From contig CAJBXY010000135.1 of the NCBI GenBank assembly GCA_903959665.1, positions 1 through 31,659 of the forward strand: 31,659 nt of DNA, written 5' to 3'. Source of the DNA: an uncultured Solirubrobacterales bacterium. Its GTDB lineage: Bacteria; Actinomycetota; Thermoleophilia; Solirubrobacterales; Solirubrobacteraceae. The translations under genes and the position numbers were made by a program. Of this stretch, positions 1 to 7,908 are shown one piece after another. The stretch's first letter is position 1. Each line of letters starts with the position of its first letter. The notes beneath the pieces were generated by a model. That model was not told the DNA's origin, did not search any database, and saw nothing but the letters and a program-made list of their open reading frames with translations.

Positions 1-251
1 CCGCGCGTAATGATGTTCATCCGCCCGTCCTCGCTGCGCTCCGTTACCTCAGTCACTTCCATCGCGCAGCCGGTCGCGTGGGCTCCATCCTCGTCGGTCC
101 AGACGATCCCGAACTCGCGCTCATTGTCGAGGCACTCGGCGATCATCGTGCGGTAGCGCTGCTCAAAGATGTGCAGCGGAACGGTTTCGCTGGGCAAGGC
201 AACTAGCCCTAACGGGAAGATCGGAAAGTCTTCTACACGTTCTTCTGCCAT
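1..251 (-). CDS. Lon substrate-binding-domain protein (N-terminal part)
   Basis: This is the first 83 codons of a gene that runs off the left edge. The protein starts MAEERVEDFPIFPLGLVALP and continues with PLHIFEQRYRTMI, the opening pattern of the ATP-dependent protease Lon substrate-binding (LAN/PF02190) domain. In actinobacteria this domain often occurs alone as a roughly 200-residue protein without the AAA+ and protease parts. Whether that holds here cannot be seen. The start is the first ATG in frame, and a TAGACT hexamer lies 9 bases before it on the same strand. It is divergent from the small gene at 396. The family fold is clear, but the cellular role of stand-alone versions is poorly defined. 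Confidence 0.8.
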   Translation of the reverse strand, partial: MAEERVEDFPIFPLGLVALPSETVPLHIFEQRYRTMIAECLDNEREFGIVWTDEDGAHATGCAMEVTEVTERSEDGRMNIITR

Positions 252-260
252 CTCTAGTCA

Positions 261-266
261 AGTCTA
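261..266 (-). promoter_or_regulatory. -10 element TAGACT for the Lon-domain gene
   Basis: TAGACT reads on the minus strand and ends 9 bases before the ATG at 251. This spacing puts the transcription start within a few bases of the start codon, so the mRNA would be leaderless or nearly so. No clear -35 is visible. Confidence 0.5.
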
Positions 267-343
267 CGGTCGTGCGCCAGCGAGGGGTCAGCGGGAATAT
301 TTTTCAGGTCGCTCAACTGATCGGAGTAGTGTCGCTGAGAGAT

Positions 344-361
344 CGTTGGATACGTCCAACG
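344..361. repeat. Perfect 7-bp inverted repeat with TACG loop
   Basis: CGTTGGA-TACG-TCCAACG is a perfect inverted repeat with a four-base centre, 34 bases before the ATG of the small gene at 396. As RNA it would form a 7-bp stem closed by a UACG tetraloop in the 5' leader. As DNA it could be an operator for a dimeric regulator. The sequence alone does not separate the two. Confidence 0.5.
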
Positions 362-395
362 CAGGCCAACCGGCCGGCAAATTTAAGGAGAAGAG

Positions 396-677
396 ATGAG
401 TTATCTGCAAGTTGATTTCTGGCCAGGCGCCAGCCAAGCGAACTACGACGCTGAGATTGCAGCGGTACATCCGCCAAACGGCCTGCCCGAAGGCCAGCTC
501 GTTCATCACGCAGCGGTCACGGCAGACGGCGTTTTGATCAGCGCAGTTTGGGATTCGCAGGAGTCGAAGGACAGCTTCGTTGAGGAGATCCTGATGCCGG
601 CCCAGCCCGTTGAAGGCGGCTTCCCGAACCCTGTCGTCTCGAACTTCGGTGACGTCTACTACGAGCACTCCGCCTAA
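396..677 (+). CDS. Small conserved-type protein, possible dimeric alpha/beta-barrel fold
   Basis: A 93-residue soluble protein with no signal peptide or membrane segment. A strong Shine-Dalgarno sequence (AAGGAG) sits 6 bases before the ATG, unlike most neighbours, so this gene has a real 5' leader. The layout is an early strand (MSYLQVDFWPG), then HHAAVTADGVLISAVWDS, a helix with the acidic run QESKDSFVEEIL, and a late strand. This resembles small dimeric alpha/beta-barrel (ABM/EthD-like) proteins, but I see no catalytic signature and the assignment is a guess from pattern. It is followed by the photolyase gene 66 bases downstream, which has its own -10, so the two need not be co-transcribed. 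Function unknown. Confidence 0.7.
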   Translation: MSYLQVDFWPGASQANYDAEIAAVHPPNGLPEGQLVHHAAVTADGVLISAVWDSQESKDSFVEEILMPAQPVEGGFPNPVVSNFGDVYYEHSA

Positions 678-731
678 ACAGCAGTTCTCCGAAGGCGGCG
701 CAGCCTGAGATCGCGCTGGGCTGGCCGCTCG

Positions 732-737
732 TACTGT
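732..737 (+). promoter_or_regulatory. -10 element TACTGT for photolyase
   Basis: TACTGT ends 6 bases before the ATG at 744, and no Shine-Dalgarno sequence is seen. Leaderless transcription is predicted. Confidence 0.45.
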
Positions 738-743
738 TAGTCG

Positions 744-2144
744 ATGGAGAAGATCGCGATTGTCTGGCTGCGCCGCGACCTGCGCACGCATGACCACCCA
801 GCGCTGAGCGCGGCGGCTGAGAGCTGCGGCAGGGTCGTGCCGCTGTTCGTGCTCGATCAGCGACTGCTCGAGGGCCGCTTCGCGAGCGGGCCCAGGACGG
901 CGTTCATGCTCGGGTGCCTGCGCGAGCTTGACGGGCAGCTAGAGGCGATTGGTGGCGGGCTCTGCGTCCGTGCTGGCAAGCCAGAGGAGGTCTTGCCGCA
1001 GCTAGCTGAGCAGCTAGGCGCCAGCGAGGTTTACTGGACCAGCGACGTCTCGCCGTTCGCACTTGAGCGCGACCGCAAAGTCACTGAGGCGCTGACAGCC
1101 CTCGGGGTCGAAGCGATCCCCTCGCCGGGAAACTTCTGCGCCGACGTATCGCTGCCACGGACCAAGAACGGCAAGCCGTTCAGCGTCTTCACGCCGTTCT
1201 GGAAAGCTGAGCGTGAGCTGCCGCGCCGCCCGGTGCTTCCTGCTCCTTCCGCGCTGCGCCTGCCCGACGGCCTCGACTGCGGCGAGCTGCCGGCCACGCC
1301 GCAGCTCGGCGAGCAGCTGCCTGAGCCATTCTGCCAGCCGGGCGAGCCGGCCGCGCGCGAGGCGCTTGAAACATGGCTCGATGGTCCAGTCGATTCTTAC
1401 GCAGAGCTCCACGACAACTTAAGCGGCGGTACCAGCGACCTCTCGCCGTGGCTGCGCTGGGGCTGCATCTCGGCGCGCGAGACCGAGCAGCGCGCCCAAG
1501 AGCGCGGCGGCGAAGGGGCGGAGGCGTTCGTCCGTCAGCTCGCATGGCGCGACTTCTACGCCCACGTGCTGCTGATGTTCCCGCAGAACATCAAGCTTGA
1601 ATATCAGGAGAAGTTCCGCAAGCTCGAATGGGTCGATGACGAGCAGGGCTTCACGGCCTGGTGCGAAGGCCAGACCGGCTATCCGTTGATCGACGCCGGC
1701 ATGCGCCAGCTTGCCGCCACCGGCTGGATGCACAACCGCGCCCGAATGGTCGTCGGCTCATTCCTGACGAAGGATCTCCACATCGACTGGCGCCGCGGTG
1801 AAGCTTGGTTTGAGCAGCGGCTACTCGACGCCGAGCCTTCGCAGAACAACGGCAACTGGCAATGGATCGCCTCGACCGGCGTTGACCCGGCCCCATACTT
1901 CCGCCGCCTTTTCAACCCGATTCTCCAGCAGCAACGGTTTGACCCGGATGGCGATTACGTCCGCCGCTGGGTGCCGGAGCTGGCCAACGTGCCGACGGAG
2001 CGACTGGCCGAGCCGTGGCTGATGAGCGACGACGAGCAGGCCGAGGCTGGCTGCGTGATCGGCAGCGACTATCCGGCGCCGATCGTCGAGCACAAGCAGG
2101 AGCGGCTGCGTGCGATTGAGCGCTACAAGGCGGCGTCGGCGTAG
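744..2144 (+). CDS. phrB: Deoxyribodipyrimidine photolyase (class I CPD photolyase)
   Basis: This 466-residue flavoprotein uses blue light to split cyclobutane pyrimidine dimers in DNA. The N-terminal alpha/beta domain begins IAIVWLRRDLRTHDHPAL, the usual photolyase/cryptochrome start. The C-terminal helical FAD domain carries WGCISARE, AWRDFYAHVL, GYPLIDAGMRQL, GWMHNRARM, HIDWRRGEAWFEQ and NNGNWQWIASTG. The three tryptophans of the E. coli electron-transfer chain (W306, W359, W382) have counterparts in LEW, IDW and NWQW. Compared with E. coli, the second Gly of NNGGWQW is Asn, which is also seen in other photolyases. Length matches the family (about 450-480). A cryptochrome role cannot be excluded, but the CPD photolyase motifs are strong. 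The stop codon is 2 bases from that of the convergent methyltransferase gene. Confidence 0.93.
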   Translation: MEKIAIVWLRRDLRTHDHPALSAAAESCGRVVPLFVLDQRLLEGRFASGPRTAFMLGCLRELDGQLEAIGGGLCVRAGKPEEVLPQLAEQLGASEVYWTSDVSPFALERDRKVTEALTALGVEAIPSPGNFCADVSLPRTKNGKPFSVFTPFWKAERELPRRPVLPAPSALRLPDGLDCGELPATPQLGEQLPEPFCQPGEPAAREALETWLDGPVDSYAELHDNLSGGTSDLSPWLRWGCISARETEQRAQERGGEGAEAFVRQLAWRDFYAHVLLMFPQNIKLEYQEKFRKLEWVDDEQGFTAWCEGQTGYPLIDAGMRQLAATGWMHNRARMVVGSFLTKDLHIDWRRGEAWFEQRLLDAEPSQNNGNWQWIASTGVDPAPYFRRLFNPILQQQRFDPDGDYVRRWVPELANVPTERLAEPWLMSDDEQAEAGCVIGSDYPAPIVEHKQERLRAIERYKAASA

Positions 2145-2146
2145 CT

Positions 2147-3058
2147 TCAGGCGGGGCGCCGGGCGCTGAGCAGCAGGTTGTAGAAGATCGTCGCTGGCAG
2201 GCGGCCCTCAAGCAGGCTGCGGTCGACCTTCTGCAAGGCGAGGTAGCCGCGGAAGGCGTACTGGCGCCAGAACATCGGCACATCCTCAGGCGCAGCGGTT
2301 GCCTCCAGTGCGCGGTTGGTCCAACCGAACCAGTTCGCCAGTAGCTCCTCGCCGCGCACGTTCACCTGCTCGAAGCCGGCGTCGCCAGCGACCGCTTCGA
2401 GATCTGACGGAACGAACGCGTGAACGTCGACGTGCTGCTCGAGCTCGTGGTTGCAGGCGCCGCCGTCGCTGTCTCCGGCGCTCGATCGGCCAGCTCGCAG
2501 GGCGGCGCGCCAAGCCGGTGCGACGGTCGTAGCTGCGCGCTTTGGCAGCTGGGCGAGGCGATCGCCATTGCGCGAAGGCTCTCCGGCGAAGATCACAACG
2601 CCGCCCGGTTTTAGAACACGGAAGAACTCGGCGAAGCCTTGTTCCAAATTAGGGATGTGGTGGAGCACCGCGTGGCCGAGCACAAGGTCGAAGCTCTCGT
2701 CCGCGAACGGCAGCGCTTCGGCGTCGCAGACTTCGGTTGCGACGTCAAGGCCGAGCTCGTCGGCGTTGCGCTGCAGCGCCTCGATCATTCCTGGCGAGAT
2801 GTCTGTGCAGACCGCCTGATCGATCGCTCCCGCCATCAGCAGGTGAAGCGAGAAGTAACCGGTGCCGGCGCCAACCTCAAGCGAGCGGCCGAAATGGGGG
2901 AGCGGGCCGCCGAGCGCCTTCTCAACCTTCGTCAGAACCTGGTCGCGGCCAACCATTCCCCAGTCAATCCCCCACTTGGCGTCGTAGTGTGAGGCCGCGC
3001 CGGTGTGGTAGCGGGTATTGACGTCGCGGATCTCTTCGGCTGTCTTCGGGGTGGCCAT
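2147..3058 (-). CDS. Class I SAM-dependent methyltransferase
   Basis: A 303-residue protein with a class I methyltransferase fold. SAM-binding motif I is LEVGAGTGYFSL (residues 60-71), followed by VCTDISPGMIEAL (motif II acidic residue), CDAEALPFADESFDLVLGHAVLHHI and FFRVLKPGGVVIFAGEP. This is the Methyltransf_11/UbiE-like pattern. About 110 residues after the Rossmann part form a C-terminal region of unknown role ending GRLPATIFYNLLLSARRPA. The substrate cannot be read from sequence. It diverges from the P450-methylglucan operon across a 77-base gap holding a TetR-type operator, so it may share that regulation. Neighbours suggest a lipid or glycan substrate, but this is inference. Confidence 0.85.
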   Translation of the reverse strand: MATPKTAEEIRDVNTRYHTGAASHYDAKWGIDWGMVGRDQVLTKVEKALGGPLPHFGRSLEVGAGTGYFSLHLLMAGAIDQAVCTDISPGMIEALQRNADELGLDVATEVCDAEALPFADESFDLVLGHAVLHHIPNLEQGFAEFFRVLKPGGVVIFAGEPSRNGDRLAQLPKRAATTVAPAWRAALRAGRSSAGDSDGGACNHELEQHVDVHAFVPSDLEAVAGDAGFEQVNVRGEELLANWFGWTNRALEATAAPEDVPMFWRQYAFRGYLALQKVDRSLLEGRLPATIFYNLLLSARRPA

Positions 3059-3069
3059 TGTGAGTTGGG

Positions 3070-3075
3070 AGGCTA
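3070..3075 (-). promoter_or_regulatory. -10 element TAGCCT for methyltransferase
   Basis: TAGCCT on the minus strand lies 11 bases before the ATG at 3058. It is 25 bases from the inverted repeat at 3101-3116, so a protein bound there would sit near the -35 position. Confidence 0.4.
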
Positions 3076-3100
3076 GCGATCGGCAGAAATCCTCGGCCTG

Positions 3101-3116
3101 CTGACCGCTCGGTCAG
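3101..3116. promoter_or_regulatory. TetR-type operator palindrome
   Basis: CTGACCG-CT-CGGTCAG is a perfect 7-bp inverted repeat with a 2-base centre, placed between the divergent methyltransferase gene and the P450 gene. Its size and shape fit operators of TetR-family repressors. It shares TGAC-N6-GTCA with the palindrome before etfB (17932-17947). It is 19 bases before the P450 ATG and could control both divergent genes. Confidence 0.6.
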
Positions 3117-3135
3117 AAGCTGCGAAACTGAAGCG

Positions 3136-4509
3136 ATGGCGACCGCAGCCCCAACCGTCCTTGACCTGCCGCCCGGCCCGCGGCAGCCGCGCTACGCGCA
3201 GGCTCTGCAGTGGGTGATGCGCCCACAGGAGTTTGTCGTTCGCCAGCGCGAGCGCTTCGGCGACGTTTTCACTTTGGAGTTCATCGATGGGCTTCCGCTC
3301 GTCGTCCTCAGCGACCCCGAAGACATCCGCACCGTCTTCACCGGTTCGGCCGAAGTGATGCACGCTGGCGAGGCCAACAAGCTGCTCGAGCCGGTGTTGG
3401 GCTCACGCTCGATTCTGCTGCTCGACGAGGCCGAGCACCTGCGCCAGCGGCGGCTGCTGCTGCCCCCGTTCCATGGTGAGCGGATGCTGCGCTATGAGGC
3501 GATCATGGCCGAGGCCGCCGAGCGCGAGCTTGCGACCTGGCAGCCCGGTGAGACGATTGAGATGCTGCCGCGGATGCAGGCGATCACGCTTGAAGTGATC
3601 ATGCGCGCCGTCTTTGGGATCGAGGACGGGCTAGGAAAAGAGCGGCTGCGCTTGCTGCTGCGGACGATGCTGCAGCAGACGACCGACATGCGCCAAATGG
3701 CGCTGAGTTTGATCATGGGGCCTGATTCAGAACGGTTGCAGCAGCGGCTCAGTGAGGTGCTCGATCCGGTCGACGAAGAGCTCTACCGCGTTATCGCCGA
3801 GCACCGCGCCGCGCCTAACCTTGAAGAGCGCGAGGACATCCTCTCGATGCTGCTGCTGGCGCGCGACGAGGAGGGTGAAGCGTTGACCGACGAGGAGCTT
3901 CGCGACGAGCTGATGACGCTGCTGCTGGCCGGCCACGAAACGACGGCCAGCTCGCTCTCATGGGCCTTCGAGCAGCTGACGCACCAGCCGCAGACGCTGG
4001 AACGGCTGACCGAGGAGCTGCGCGGTGGCGGCGACGAGCCATACGCCGAGGCTGTGATCCGCGAGACGATGCGGCTGCGACCGGTGCTTCCGATCGTGAT
4101 CCGCTTGCTCAAAGAGCCGATCACCGTTGGCCAAGGGCGCTTTCGGCTGCCCGCCGGAACGCGCGTGGCGCCGGCGATCATCCTCGTCCACCTGCGCGAC
4201 GACATCTATCCCGACCCGTACCAATTTCGCCCAGAGCGCTTCATCGAAACCGCGCCCGGCACCTACACCTGGATTCCTTTTGGCGGCGGCATGCGGCGCT
4301 GCATCGGTTCGGCCTTTGCGCAGTTTGAGATGCGCGCCGTGCTGCGCGCGGTTCTAACCAACTTCGACCTCGAGGCGGCTGGAGAGCCGGAGCGAATCAC
4401 GCGCCGCTCGCTGACAATCGTGCCCGACCACGGCGGCCGCGTGCGCCTTCTCAGGCGCGTGAAGCCGGCCGGCAGCGAGGCCGCCAGGTCAGGCGCACAA
4501 GCACTCTGA
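3136..4509 (+). CDS. Cytochrome P450
   Basis: A 457-residue soluble bacterial P450, a haem-thiolate monooxygenase. The I-helix oxygen-activation motif is AGHETT (residues 265-270), the K-helix ExxR pair is E310/R313, and the haem loop is PFGGGMRRCIGSAFAQFE with Cys389 as the haem ligand. All key residues are present and the length is normal. No membrane anchor is seen and no reductase is fused, so it needs partner ferredoxin and reductase encoded elsewhere. General resemblance is to bacterial P450s acting on fatty acids, terpenoids or sterol-like lipids (CYP110-like), but the substrate is not predictable. Its TGA overlaps the ATG of the next gene by one base (TGATG), which ties it by translational coupling to the methylglucan-type operon. 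Confidence 0.93.
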   Translation: MATAAPTVLDLPPGPRQPRYAQALQWVMRPQEFVVRQRERFGDVFTLEFIDGLPLVVLSDPEDIRTVFTGSAEVMHAGEANKLLEPVLGSRSILLLDEAEHLRQRRLLLPPFHGERMLRYEAIMAEAAERELATWQPGETIEMLPRMQAITLEVIMRAVFGIEDGLGKERLRLLLRTMLQQTTDMRQMALSLIMGPDSERLQQRLSEVLDPVDEELYRVIAEHRAAPNLEEREDILSMLLLARDEEGEALTDEELRDELMTLLLAGHETTASSLSWAFEQLTHQPQTLERLTEELRGGGDEPYAEAVIRETMRLRPVLPIVIRLLKEPITVGQGRFRLPAGTRVAPAIILVHLRDDIYPDPYQFRPERFIETAPGTYTWIPFGGGMRRCIGSAFAQFEMRAVLRAVLTNFDLEAAGEPERITRRSLTIVPDHGGRVRLLRRVKPAGSEAARSGAQAL

Positions 4510-5324
4510 TGGGGGTTGGTGAACCGCCCGAGCGCACCGACCCCGGCGCGCCGCGAATCTTCCAATCCAGCCAGCCCGAAGGCGTGCCACCGCTGGAGCT
4601 GACCGGTGAGCGAACGCTCCCCGATGTTCCCGAAGAGAACTACTGGTACCGGCGCCACTCGGTCGTCTACGAGTGGATCGGCGCCCGCGTTGGCGGCCTG
4701 CGAGTCGTCGACTTGGCCTGCGGCGAGGGGTATGGAAGCGCGGTGCTGGCGCGAAGCGCCGCCGACGTGGTTGGCGTTGACGCCAACCCAGAAGCCCACG
4801 CCCACGCCGAGGCGCGCTACGCCCGCGCCGGACTCAGTTTCGAGCGCACGCTGATCGACAGCTACGAGCAGCCGCGTGACGCCGTCGTCTTCCTGCAGAC
4901 GATTGAGCACGTGACCAATCCGGGAGAGATCCTCGACCACTGCCGCGGACTGGTCGAGCAGAGTGAGAGGCCTGCCGTCTACATCTCTACCCCCAACGTG
5001 CTGACGCTGGCGCCCGAGGGCGCCGATCGCTCCGGCAACCCATGGCACGTTCACGAGTACCTCCCCGGCGAGTTTCGCGATCTCTGCTCAGTGCACTTTG
5101 GCGAGGTTGAGCTGTTCGGCCTCCACCACGCCAGAGCGCTCCGCGCCCACCAGATCGCGATCGAACGCTTTGGCTGGGATTCGATTCACCAGCGGCTGAA
5201 GCTGACGAAACCGTTCTATGACCGCTTCGTGCCGGCGATCTCTGAGCGGGACTTCGCGCTCGTAAGCGAACGTGAACGCTCGCTCGACGGCGCGCTCGAC
5301 CTGCTCGCAGTTATGAGGCCCTGA
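4509..5324 (+). CDS. SAM methyltransferase, Rv3030-like (methylglucan O-methyltransferase candidate)
   Basis: A 271-residue class I methyltransferase. Motif I is VVDLACGEGYGSAVL with GVDANPEA after it. The N-terminal LTGERTLPDVPEENYWYRRH and the C-terminal DFAL...RSLDGALDLLAVMRP closely match what I recall of mycobacterial Rv3030, the proposed 6-O-methyltransferase of methylglucose lipopolysaccharide. It lies between the P450 (1-base overlap) and a GH57 branching enzyme (2-base gap), and the order Rv3030-Rv3031-Rv3032 is reproduced here. The predicted job is cytosolic O-methylation of glucose units in an alpha-1,4-glucan. The homology call is confident; the substrate is inferred from context. 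Confidence 0.85.
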   Translation: MGVGEPPERTDPGAPRIFQSSQPEGVPPLELTGERTLPDVPEENYWYRRHSVVYEWIGARVGGLRVVDLACGEGYGSAVLARSAADVVGVDANPEAHAHAEARYARAGLSFERTLIDSYEQPRDAVVFLQTIEHVTNPGEILDHCRGLVEQSERPAVYISTPNVLTLAPEGADRSGNPWHVHEYLPGEFRDLCSVHFGEVELFGLHHARALRAHQIAIERFGWDSIHQRLKLTKPFYDRFVPAISERDFALVSERERSLDGALDLLAVMRP

Positions 5325-5326
5325 CG

Positions 5327-6718
5327 GTGGCGCGGCCTGGGCAGGTGGCGGTTCTCCTCCACACGCACATGCCTTACGTCGAGGGCTTCGGCACTTGGCC
5401 GTTTGGTGAAGAGTGGCTGTGGGAGGCGATCGCCACCTCCTACCTGCCGATTGCCGACCTGCTCGATCGCGGCGCTCCGCTGACGCTTTCGCTCACACCG
5501 GTGCTTTGCGATCAGCTCGAAGCGCCCGGGGCGCTTGAGCGCTGCGCCGCCTTTCTGCGCGAGCTGCGGCCCGAGTCGCACCGGCTCGACGCCGAAGGAT
5601 GCCGCGAAGGTGGCCGCGAGGACCTTGCCGAAGAGCTCGAACGGGCGGCCGGGCAGTACACCGAAGCGCTCGCTTCGCTCGAGGCTTGCGGTGGCGACCT
5701 GCTAGGTCGGCTCGCGCCGCACGCCGCCTGGACCAGCAGCGCGACACACGCGATCCTGCCGCTGCTGGCGACCAACTCCGGCGTGAGGCTCCAGGTCGAG
5801 AACGGCGCCGAAAGCCATCGCGGGCGCTTCGAGCGCAAGTGGCGCGGCGGCTTCTGGATTCCTGAGTGCGCGCACCAGCCGTGGATCGATCGCTTGCTTG
5901 AGGAGGCGGGCGTTCACGCGGCCTGCGTTGAGCTGACGCAGCACTTCGGGGCCGGCGACGCGCGTAACTTGCAGCCGCTGCGCAGCGCCGACGGGCCGCT
6001 GCTCGTGCCGATCGACCGCGCGCTAATAGATCTCGTCTGGGGCTCCGACGGCTACCCGGCAGGCGGCGCCTATCGCGACAACCATCAGCGCACGACCTAT
6101 GACCATCGCCCGTGGGCCAACGACGGAGAGGTCTATGACGAGGAGCGCGCGGCCCGGCAGGCGCGCGACGACGCGGCCGACTTCGCCCGGCGCTGCGGCG
6201 AGCGCGTCGCGGGCGGGGGGCTCTGCACGCTCGCCTTCGACACCGAGCTGTTCGGGCTCTGGTGGCACGAGGGCCCCACGTTCCTCGCCGCGTTCGTCGA
6301 TCAATGCGGTCGGCAGGGCGTGGATCTGGTCGCGATCGATGACGCTCTGGGGCAGCACGAGGCTGCGGACTGGCCAAGCGGCCTCGATGCTCCAACGAGC
6401 TGGGGCAAGGCGAACTCGCTGCGCACATGGTCGTCGCCGAAGGTCGCCGCGATCACCGATCGGGCGCGCGATGCTGAGCTGCGCGCGCTAGCTGCAGGCC
6501 CGAGCCTCGCGCCGCGCGCGGCACGTGAACTGTTGGCGCTGCAGGCCAGCGACTGGGCCTTCTTGGAGACAGATGACCTCGCCGGCCCTTACCCGCTTGA
6601 GCGCTTCAGTGAACACCTCGACAACTTCAACGCCGAGCTGGCCTCGGTACCCTTGGGCGAGGCTGCGCTTCGCAATCTCGCGCCAGCGCTGAACCTCGCC
6701 CCGCTGCTTGAGCCATGA
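5327..6718 (+). CDS. GH57 1,4-alpha-glucan branching enzyme, Rv3031-like
   Basis: A 463-residue glycoside hydrolase family 57 protein of the branching-enzyme type. It shows the N-terminal H-x-H pair in LLHTHMPYVEG (His12, His14), the nucleophile motif FWIPECA with Glu180, and the acid/base motif AFDTELFGLWWHEG with Asp305. The later TSWGKANSLRTW matches the fifth conserved region. It would make alpha-1,6 branches in, or otherwise remodel, an alpha-1,4-glucan in the cytosol. The start is GTG, 2 bases after the preceding stop, and the 3' end overlaps the GT4 gene by 4 bases (ATGA), so the three are one translational unit. It is shorter than Rv3031 (about 526 residues) but keeps all catalytic regions. 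General glycogen branching is an alternative, though no glycogen genes lie nearby. Confidence 0.87.
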   Translation: MARPGQVAVLLHTHMPYVEGFGTWPFGEEWLWEAIATSYLPIADLLDRGAPLTLSLTPVLCDQLEAPGALERCAAFLRELRPESHRLDAEGCREGGREDLAEELERAAGQYTEALASLEACGGDLLGRLAPHAAWTSSATHAILPLLATNSGVRLQVENGAESHRGRFERKWRGGFWIPECAHQPWIDRLLEEAGVHAACVELTQHFGAGDARNLQPLRSADGPLLVPIDRALIDLVWGSDGYPAGGAYRDNHQRTTYDHRPWANDGEVYDEERAARQARDDAADFARRCGERVAGGGLCTLAFDTELFGLWWHEGPTFLAAFVDQCGRQGVDLVAIDDALGQHEAADWPSGLDAPTSWGKANSLRTWSSPKVAAITDRARDAELRALAAGPSLAPRAARELLALQASDWAFLETDDLAGPYPLERFSEHLDNFNAELASVPLGEAALRNLAPALNLAPLLEP

Positions 6719-7908
6719 CCCGCGTTCTGATTCTTTCCTGGGAGTACCCACCGGTCGTCGAGGGCGGCTTGGCGCGCCACGTGCGCAAACTCGCCGAGCA
6801 GCTCGTCGTTCAGGGCGTTGACGTTCACGTTCTAACGCGTGGTGATGGAGAACTGCTGGCCGAGGAAGAGGTCGCCGGCGTGATCGTTCACCGCGTGCCC
6901 GAACCCGGCCGCCCCGGCGATCTTGGCGAATTCGTCACTTGGATCGAGCACATGAACGCCGACATGTTGGCGGCCGGTGTTGAACTCGGCGACCGCTATG
7001 ACTTCGACATCGTCCATGGCCACGACTGGCTTGTTTTCGTCGCCGGAGACCACCTCGCAAACCGCTATCGCTGCCCACTGATCGTGACGATTCACGCGAC
7101 CGAGTACGGCCGCCATCAGGGCTGGGTCGATAAGCACCCGCAGAGCTGGATTCATGGCGTTGAACGGACGATGGCGGCGCGCGCCGACCGGTTGATCACC
7201 TGCTCCTATTACATGCGCGGCCATGTAGCCGACATCTTCGATCTCGATGAAGCGAGCGTTGACGTGATCGCCAACGGGATCGACCCGCTCGACCTGCAGC
7301 CGGTCGATGATCTTGAAACGCTGCGGGCCAAGTTTGCGCAGCCCGACGAGCAGCTCGTGATCCTCGTTGGCCGCCTCGTTTACGAGAAGGGCTTCCAGCT
7401 CGCGCTTGAAGCGCTGCCACCGATCATTGAGCGGGTCGGCAAGGTGCGCTTTCTCGTTGCCGGCTCGGGCACGCACGAAGCCGAGCTGAAGAAGCAAGCT
7501 GAAGAGCTAGGGCTAAGTGAGTACGGAACCTTTCTCGGCTGGATCGGCGACGACGTGCTCCATTCGCTCTACCGGATCGCCGACCTCTGCGTGATTCCAA
7601 GTCTTTACGAACCGTTCGGGCTCGTTGCCCTTGAGGCGATGGCCAGCGGCTGCCCTTGCATCGTCGCCGACACCGGCGGCCTGCGCGAAGTTGTTCCCGG
7701 AGGAGACCGCGTGGGGTTGCGCTTCAACGGTGGCGACGCCGATCATCTCGGCGTGATGATCGAGCGGATGCTTACCGACACTGAGCTGCGCGAGCGGCTA
7801 ATCGCCGAGGCCTCAGAGCACGTGCTCGGCTTCGATTGGGTTGATGTTGCGCGCGAAACAAGCGAGCTCTACGAGCAAGCGCTAGCAGCCTCGCGCAGCA
7901 AGAGCTAG
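6715..7908 (+). CDS. GT4 alpha-1,4-glucosyltransferase, Rv3032-like
   Basis: A 397-residue retaining glycosyltransferase of family GT4 with the GT-B fold. The start is VLILSWEYPPVVEGGLARHV, the acceptor-side opening shared with glycogen synthases and Rv3032. The middle has HGHDWL and IVTIHATEYGRHQGW, both close to mycobacterial Rv3032. The nucleotide-sugar site has the E-x7-E pair Glu299/Glu307 in EPFGLVALEAM. It would extend an alpha-1,4-glucan from UDP- or ADP-glucose, and in mycobacteria Rv3032 elongates the methylglucose polysaccharide. The gene overlaps the branching enzyme by 4 bases. Its stop shares the palindrome CTAG with the stop of the convergent acyltransferase gene. Confidence 0.88.
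   Translation: MTRVLILSWEYPPVVEGGLARHVRKLAEQLVVQGVDVHVLTRGDGELLAEEEVAGVIVHRVPEPGRPGDLGEFVTWIEHMNADMLAAGVELGDRYDFDIVHGHDWLVFVAGDHLANRYRCPLIVTIHATEYGRHQGWVDKHPQSWIHGVERTMAARADRLITCSYYMRGHVADIFDLDEASVDVIANGIDPLDLQPVDDLETLRAKFAQPDEQLVILVGRLVYEKGFQLALEALPPIIERVGKVRFLVAGSGTHEAELKKQAEELGLSEYGTFLGWIGDDVLHSLYRIADLCVIPSLYEPFGLVALEAMASGCPCIVADTGGLREVVPGGDRVGLRFNGGDADHLGVMIERMLTDTELRERLIAEASEHVLGFDWVDVARETSELYEQALAASRSKS

Noticed and set aside
169..399. 76-codon plus-strand frame at the left edge
   Set aside because: It runs antisense to the Lon-domain gene and through its promoter, with no family resemblance.
5493..6428. Long minus-strand open frame inside the GH57 gene
   Set aside because: Arg/Ala/Pro-rich shadow of GC-rich codons; the forward frame has full catalytic motifs.
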